This document shows, piece after piece, positions 52,915 to 58,485 of a stretch of DNA of 58,485 bases. A model generated the notes under the pieces. It had not been told where the DNA came from, did no database searches, and worked only from the letters and a program-made list of their open reading frames with translations. This DNA comes from Scleroderma bovista (Eukaryota; Basidiomycota; Agaricomycetes; Boletales; Sclerodermataceae): positions 1-58,485 of the forward strand of contig JAYMGJ010000045.1 in NCBI GenBank assembly GCA_037178675.1. Direction: 5' to 3'. Numbering within the stretch: the first letter of the stretch is position 1; the number at the start of each line of letters is the position of its first letter. Made by a program: the position numbers and the translations under genes.

Positions 52915-55268
52915 ATGTTAAACAAGTCGATTCTGTGAGCTAACAACTGTGGTCGCTTTCCTCCAACTAATCACAAACCAGCGTCATGGGTCCTACGGGG
53001 GTTGGGAAATCATCCGTAAGAGTGAACTCTGTTATTATGAGGAAATCCATTGCAACCTACAGAACGCTAGTTCATACGTAGCGCCATCCCGGAAGGTTTA
53101 TCAACTGATATCCAGGTTGGGCATCACCTACACTCCGAGACTAGTCAAGTGCAAACCATTCACTGGACCACTCGAGATGGCGTTGGGATAAATCTGGTCG
53201 ATACACCTGGTTTTGATGACTCGCGTGAGGGAGTGACCGACGCGGATATCCTCGCAATGATCGCAACGTTTCTAACAACACAGTAAGATGTATATTTCAC
53301 TACGAATAGCATCTGATTCATTGTGCGTAGATATCAGGAAGGAAAGTCCCAGCTTACCGGGTTCATCTACTTGCATCGGATCAGCGACACGCGAGTGGGA
53401 GGAACGTCGAAACGTAACCTCAGGATATTCCAGAAGCTTTGCGGTCAGGAATCGCTGACGAACGTTGTCGTTCTAACCACCATGTGGGACAAAGTCACAC
53501 AAGAGGAAGGACTACGACGGGAACAAGAGCTAATATCGAGTTATGACCTGTTCAAGCCTCTGGTGGAGGGGGGTGCCGTCATAGAGCGTTATGATGGAAC
53601 CCAAGAATCAGCACGTAACATCGTCTGGAATCTCCTCCGCAAGAAGGGCACCGTTGCTCAGATAGTTCGTGAACTTGTGATTGGGAATAAGAGCCTAGTA
53701 GACACGGAAGCGGGAGCGGAACTTCAAAGCGAAGTTCGTAATGTTTTGCAGAGACACCAGGAAGACCTACAAAGACTGGAAGATGAGATCCAGGAGGCCA
53801 TGCAGCAGCGTGACAGGGGAATGGAGGAAGAGGTAGTGGGAGAGAAGCGAAAAGTAGAGGAAGACATTGCCAAGTTAAACGTGGAACTTGGAAAATTGGG
53901 GAACGCTTCCGGCATGGGTATTAGGTGCGTAGGCGATTTTTCTGCTTTTTCATTAGTACTAATAGAGTGAGTCAGAGGTCAAAAGCCACCAACCTCGCAG
54001 AAGAAAAGAAACCCCCTGAATGGGTCTGCAGACAAAATTTCTGGAATCCAAAGGTTCAAACCAATTCCAACGAGCTCGCAGAACATTCCTGACAAAACTC
54101 AAATGAGGTGGGTGACAAGTTTTGCGTTCGTTTTTACCATTCGCTACATTGTACATGTCTATCTGGGCCGTCCAGGAGTAGCTCCCTCCCAGCAGAAGAA
54201 AATATCCCTCGCTCCAACGCTCACAGAAAGGCAAGGTGTGTTACATCCAACTAGCAAAAAAATCCTTAAGACCAGGTCGACTCAGCAACCATTACTCTCC
54301 GCCCGTGATACCACAAATATTCCATTCAAAGCCCGCCAGGTGTGTATTGCTCAGCAACCGGAATGTATGCAGAACTCTTGGCTAATTATTTAGTTCCAGT
54401 CCTTTCCAAGAAAGCAACTTGACCAGCCCGACCATAACTCAGGACGGAGGCAATCGTCCTCGCACCGATGCACAATACATCAGTGATATTTTAAAGCTGC
54501 TCTCGTATGATCCCCACGGTGTTAGAATTATTGCATTTGCTAACATGGGTACAGAACACAATCTAAGACCACGGACAACGCCGTAATGAAGTCTATCATC
54601 TGTCGAACAAATGACTTCGCCACAGCAGTAGTATGTGGCATTGAACGTGCCCGAAGTGGGCTTTCGGAAGCGCGGTTAATCTTGTCTTCGGGGAACGCAA
54701 GCGACTTGCACCAATTTGCGGACGAGCTTCACCAAGATCTGACGAAGATACACGGAAGCTTGGTACGGGCACGGCAGAGGATGGATGTAAGTTTTGGTTG
54801 TCTTTCATCATGGAACTCCCTCGTCTGTTAATAGGCCATAAAGTCAACTAATCATGGATGGCGCACTGTTCTAAACCTGGTGGGACGATTTTCAAGGACA
54901 AACCAACGTAGGTGCGCCCATGCGGCTCCGCTTTACATGGCTGATTTGTCGGGCTTCAATGGAATGGCAGTTGCACCTCCCAACCAAGGTATTCCGGAAA
55001 AGCTCGCCACCAACATGAGTGGGATTGTCCAAACGTGCAATCGGCTCATTGAAATGATCTCACAGCTGAAAGAGGAGAGTGTTTACGTGGAAAGCCCTGG
55101 CTTCAATGACAAGACCATGGCTACGTTGGGGACTGTCATTCGTGATTTGGAGTCTCGTGACAGAGAAGTAAGTTGGCACCACCTTACTGAGAATCAATTG
55201 ACACTATCTTTGCTTAGTGTAGACCCTTGGCATATAAGCTACTCGAAAAGGCATCAGAGCTTCACTGA
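52915..55268 (+). CDS. T10: AIG1/IMAP-like GTPase with linker and helical module (class II)
   Basis: Exon 1 MLNKSIL, 34-nt exon VMGPTGVGKSS, FIRSAIPEGLSTDIQVGHH, NLVDTPGFDDSREGVTDAD, LTGFIYLHRISDTRVGG, VVVLTTMWDKVTQEEG, coiled coil (LQRHQEDLQRLEDEIQEAM), a basic linker over further exons, then MKSIICRTNDFATAVVCGIE, ADELHQDLTKIHGSLVRAR, GIVQTCNRLIEMISQLKEE, TVIRDLESRDRE-CRPLAYKLLEKASELH, stop 55266-55268. It is the same design as T6 at lower similarity. The exons between about 53930 and 54580 are the least certain. It is the last member of the array in the window and is separated from T9 by about 5 kb of repeats. Confidence 0.77.
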
Positions 55269-55893
55269 TGCTACATCTTAGCAGGCTCACTAGGAGGGCG
55301 TGACCATGGATTGATGCACGAGACATTTTTTATGTTTGTCGGTGGATAAGTTATGCATTACGAGCAGTACGGTATGGACTAATATGTACACAACTTGTAA
55401 GAACGAGTTCAGATAGGAACTCGTTGCCTGATTGGAATTGGGCTGACTACATACGAGCTCAGATACAATGGAAGGTATGTAAGGAGGTAACGAAGATTAT
55501 GATACAGGATGTTGATCAGAAATGAGGATTGAAGAATGTGGACGAGGTGCCAGATGCTAATTCAAGTTTGTATTTGCTCATATTCCGCAGGGTTCTTCCA
55601 TGCCGAAAGCTTTGCAATCCGACGCAGGTTAGAAAGTAGCCCATTGAAGGTTGCTGGCCACGAAGAGTGGTGTAGAACCGCTTATAAAATGTCCTCATAA
55701 ATAGAGACAGATGGACAGTAGGGCTGTACTATTACTTAGCTAGATTAAATTCTTCCAAAACAAGATACACCAATGGGCGCACTTACACCACTCCACACTG
55801 ATCATACAGCTTCAAGCAACAAAAACGGTGGTCATTATGAACTGCTATGCAGAGCCATGTATACAAATCCATTGAAGAGACAAAACAGGGAAC
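55269..55893. other. No gene seen
   Basis: 3' region of T10 and intergenic DNA up to the convergent membrane-protein gene. Confidence 0.4.
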
Positions 55894-57645
55894 TCAAACA
55901 ATCTGTGGCGGTAGCAAATGGTGCGACGAACCCTGGACGGAGGGGGGAGCATAATAACCAACTTGATGTTGTTGTGGCGAGGTGTCAACATCATTGCGGG
56001 GTTCCGTTATCAGCCAGTACGTGACAAGGCAGGACAATACAAGCAGACCAGAAATAACAGCAGAGAAAAGTTGGAAGTGTGCCCCATTCTCGGCACAGTG
56101 CGTTAGTAACGCCAGGAGAAAAAAAAGTACACTACAATAAACAAAAACACTAGAGTGAGATCTTCAAAGGCATGACAACTACACTCGACGTACCTGAACA
56201 GGAAGAGTTCGAACGGAAAACCCAGGATGAGCCTCATAGCTTCAAAGTAGAGTGGACCATAATTAGTCTATCTTCAGCGTGAGTAAAGGTCCTGGTTTAC
56301 CAGTAGTAGTGATCCTAGGATTACTTACGAACAGCCTCGGTGAGCGGACAGCTAATCCCATTACAATGCTAGCCAGTGCAACCAAAAGAGACAGATAACT
56401 GAACTTCTGGGGTAGAGAGAATCCGTTGGTCTTGTCAATAGATTGGATAGCAAGAAAGCTGACGTTCGCCCCAAGAAGCACAGTGCCCTTTTTAGGCTCA
56501 TTTTTTAGTAAACCGGCCTTTGTTTATGCACGACATTCCCGAACTCACCAACAAGCTAATATTACTTGTGTCTTCGGCGTACGTTTTTGAGAACTTGCGC
56601 CATTTCTCAACGTCAGTATAGGTGCCTAGTATACTGTCTTTGCCCTGGGTACCAGCGAGGGAACGATGGATGAACCCAGGATGGTCGAGGAAGAACACCA
56701 TGTTAATCAGACCCGAACCCTTCGTCCACACACATTGCCAGCCTTGTTTGAGAGGAGGTTTACATCGATATTGACTTGTAGGTGAGAATCGTTAGCATAT
56801 GAAAGGGGTAACATCCAATTGTGCACGCACGATATAAAGATGGCATTATTTTGCGTATTGTGTACTTCCACCGCACTAACAGGTCCTTGGGGTTGTGCAG
56901 GCGGATAGGATCCAGAAATCGCATGTCCAACGGGGGTGCCTATGCTTTCTTCAGAGAGACATCCGTTTCCCTCTGCGATGGTAGGAGTCTTCGGAAGAGG
57001 AAATTTATGGCTCAAGTTCTCATCACTGCACTTTAGCCTGCATCTCTTGAAGACCCGACGACAGAGAGCAAGTAAGTACTGCAACAAACATACAGGCGAA
57101 TACCGTTTTGCGGCACTGAGCAAGAGCTTTCGAATGTGATCGAGTATTGTGAGCATTGGTTACCGTAGTGCGGTGTTGGGTTTTTAACTGCTATTCCATG
57201 CATCTACCTCGAGGATAGGCGTGTAGTGCGCAGCGGTCAGCTGTAAACCGGCATACTTATGCCCGTGGAGGCCGTAGGTTGTTAGAATGCAGAGTGCCAG
57301 CCTTGCGTCGTACTTGAATCGCCATTGGCCAGTGACCTTTGTAAACGAGGTCACTGCGAGTGGAAACTGTGCACTTTCTTTTTTCGTCTTCCGCAAATAT
57401 CTTAAGTAAAGGGTCTTGCATGCATAAGGACGAGGAACACGTACCAACCCACTTGCTGTGACTCGTGTTTCTGGAGTTGACCCTACGTGGTTCAACGTGT
57501 CCACCAATATGAGCGCTTCAATGAAGTTGCCTTCTTGTGGTAACATGATGGAGGGATTGCAATTGAATTGATGTGTCACGGGGATATCGTCGGTACATGA
57601 ATGCATGAACATTGAACATGCATTGAAACGTCGGAACTTCATCAC
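55894..57645 (-). CDS. Unknown multi-exon membrane protein
   Basis: Coding exons on the minus strand from MMKFRRFNACSMFMHSCTDD at 57645 to the stop at 55894-55896. Recognisable blocks in order: VTGQWRFKYDARLALCILTT and LTAAHYTPILEVDAW; ILDHIRKLLLSAAKRY; KGSGLINMVFFLDHPGFIHR; YTDVEKWRKFSKTYAEDTSN; MLLGANVSFLAIQSIDKTNG; FSYLSLLVALASIVMGLAV (membrane span); FEAMRLILGFPFELFLF; VLFFLLALLTHCAENG and LFSAVISGLLVLSCLVTYWL (spans); and a Pro/Gln-rich cytoplasmic tail (TSPQQHQVGYYAPPS). At least five introns. It looks like one of the small multi-span proteins of unknown role found in Agaricomycetes. Whether the first block (57184-57645) belongs to the same transcript is not certain. Confidence 0.6.
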
Positions 57646-57651
57646 ATCATA

Positions 57652-57919
57652 CTAGGTCTGTGGGGCCGGGGCCGGGAAAGGTTGTGGAAACTGGTGCGAC
57701 AACCTGCCATTCAAGCCCCAGCTGCTAGACCCGTCTGCGGTGCCATCATGATAGTAGTTATCAGGATTCAGAGACTGCCAGTGGTGATTCCTGATAAATA
57801 TGAGAAGCATCTTCCACACGAAAGCTGCCATCGTCTACTTTGACATAGATCAAGGGGAACGATGGAGGTTTATAGTAAAGTTCGTTGACTTGTGGAAACT
57901 CTAGAGATGTACCAGGGAC
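57652..57919 (-). other. 3' exon of an unknown gene, possibly with a frame break
   Basis: After an acceptor (TTTTAG) on the minus strand, VPGTSLEFPQVNELYYKPPS, FPLIYVKVDDGSFRVEDASH and IYQESPLAVSES read in one frame; then NPDNYYHDGTADGSSSWGLN and a Pro-rich end with stop at 57652-57654 read in a frame shifted by one. Composition is that of real protein in both halves. Upstream exons should lie right of 57919 but could not be fixed. Either a small unrecognised splice or a frameshift separates the halves. Confidence 0.4.
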
Positions 57920-58485
57920 CTAAAAAGACAGGAAGATGAAATTCATGATGGCAACGTGAAAGAGCACGGATTAAAGCAGCTACTACTGCAGCGTGATGGG
58001 CAAAAGTATGATTCAACCGTCTTGCTTTGACTCTTGGGGTCTGCATGAAAGGCTCAGGATGTAACATTGTGCAGCGGTACTGGGGCCATGGTACCGTTGT
58101 GTCAAGAAGCCATGTCAATAATCCAACAAACAGTCATTAGCGGGACATCCCGTCATAAAGTTATTACGTCCTACGGTGGTGAAACACCTACATTTATAGT
58201 ACTTGCTGAGAGTTATTATATGAAAATTAATTCAAGAATAGGATTCAACAAACAGCCACTGAACTACCCTGCAATGCTACTAAACATGATCCCCTGTATG
58301 AGCTGCACATGAGCAGTTGTCCCGAAAGATTGTTCAGTAAAACTCAGCACCTTAAACTATATTGAGAGTCCGGACACTGCTGCAGAGAATACTTGCTACG
58401 TCTGCAACACGAGCAACGATAGCAGAAGATGTGACAATTCTTCGATACTCGTTTTGAGGCAACTCTTCTAACAAAAGCGCATGAA
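57920..58485. other. No gene assigned
   Basis: Right edge of the window. Probably holds introns and 5' exons of the preceding minus-strand gene, but no open frame is convincing. Confidence 0.35.

Overview
This window is nuclear DNA of a filamentous basidiomycete, most likely an Agaricomycete. Genes are dense and cut by many short introns of about 50-70 bp with GT..AG ends, several exons are only 11-34 nt long, and the housekeeping proteins (Coq8, Erg1, Exo70, ATP synthase subunit h, inhibitor IF1, a PalI/Sur7 protein) are of fungal type. There is no bacterial operon structure. All exon joins were made by eye from splice signals and agreement between paralogues.

Left part (1-17.9 kb): mostly single-copy cellular genes. 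In order: a 3'-cut E2 ubiquitin-conjugating enzyme (UBE2S type), an unknown proline-rich protein, the mitochondrial kinase-like Coq8, a two-RRM mitochondrial RNA-binding protein, a broken HET-domain gene, a tiny secreted peptide gene, squalene epoxidase (ERG1), a decayed RRP7-like fragment next to a decayed Pif1/Helitron-type helicase fragment, the exocyst subunit EXO70, a broken SWIM/RING gene, and a PalI/Sur7 membrane protein gene.

Central and right part (18.7-55.3 kb): an array of ten related GTPase genes (here T1-T10) plus at least two relics. Each copy carries Walker A (GPTGxGKSS), a G3 motif DTPGFDD, an unusual G4-position motif TTMWD, and a coiled coil. Seven of them continue, through further exons, into a C-terminal all-helical module. 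Class I (T1, T4, T5, T8, T9) has a module with a conserved Trp-Trp pair. Class II (T6, T10) has a longer linker and a different helical module; T2 is a 3'-truncated class II copy. T3 and T7 stop right after the coiled coil (GTPase only) and lie on the minus strand, divergent from full-length neighbours T4 and T8. The nearest family I can name is AIG1/IMAP-like (paraseptin) GTPases; this is inferred from motifs and not from a search. The array looks like a birth-and-death family: recent duplicates, shared upstream DNA, a frameshifted copy (T8), a truncated copy (T2) and relics at 28.3-28.5 kb and 31.0 kb.

The array entered or was rearranged inside an older locus. A 2.2-kb segment (whole PalI gene plus the 3' end of its convergent neighbour) is present twice, at 15.65-17.86 and 22.82-25.04 kb, and T1/T2 sit between the copies. 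Housekeeping genes survive as islands inside the array: the unknown 24.3-26.5 kb gene, the divergent pair IF1/ATP14 (two ATP-synthase proteins with about 120 bp between them), and an unknown two-exon gene at 29.3-30.6 kb.

Between T9 and T10 lies about 5 kb without convincing genes but rich in repeats: an 89-bp tandem repeat, a pair of opposed trinucleotide-rich arrays that together form a large inverted repeat, and a roughly 210-bp tandem repeat. The right end holds a multi-exon membrane protein gene and an exon of another gene, both on the minus strand.
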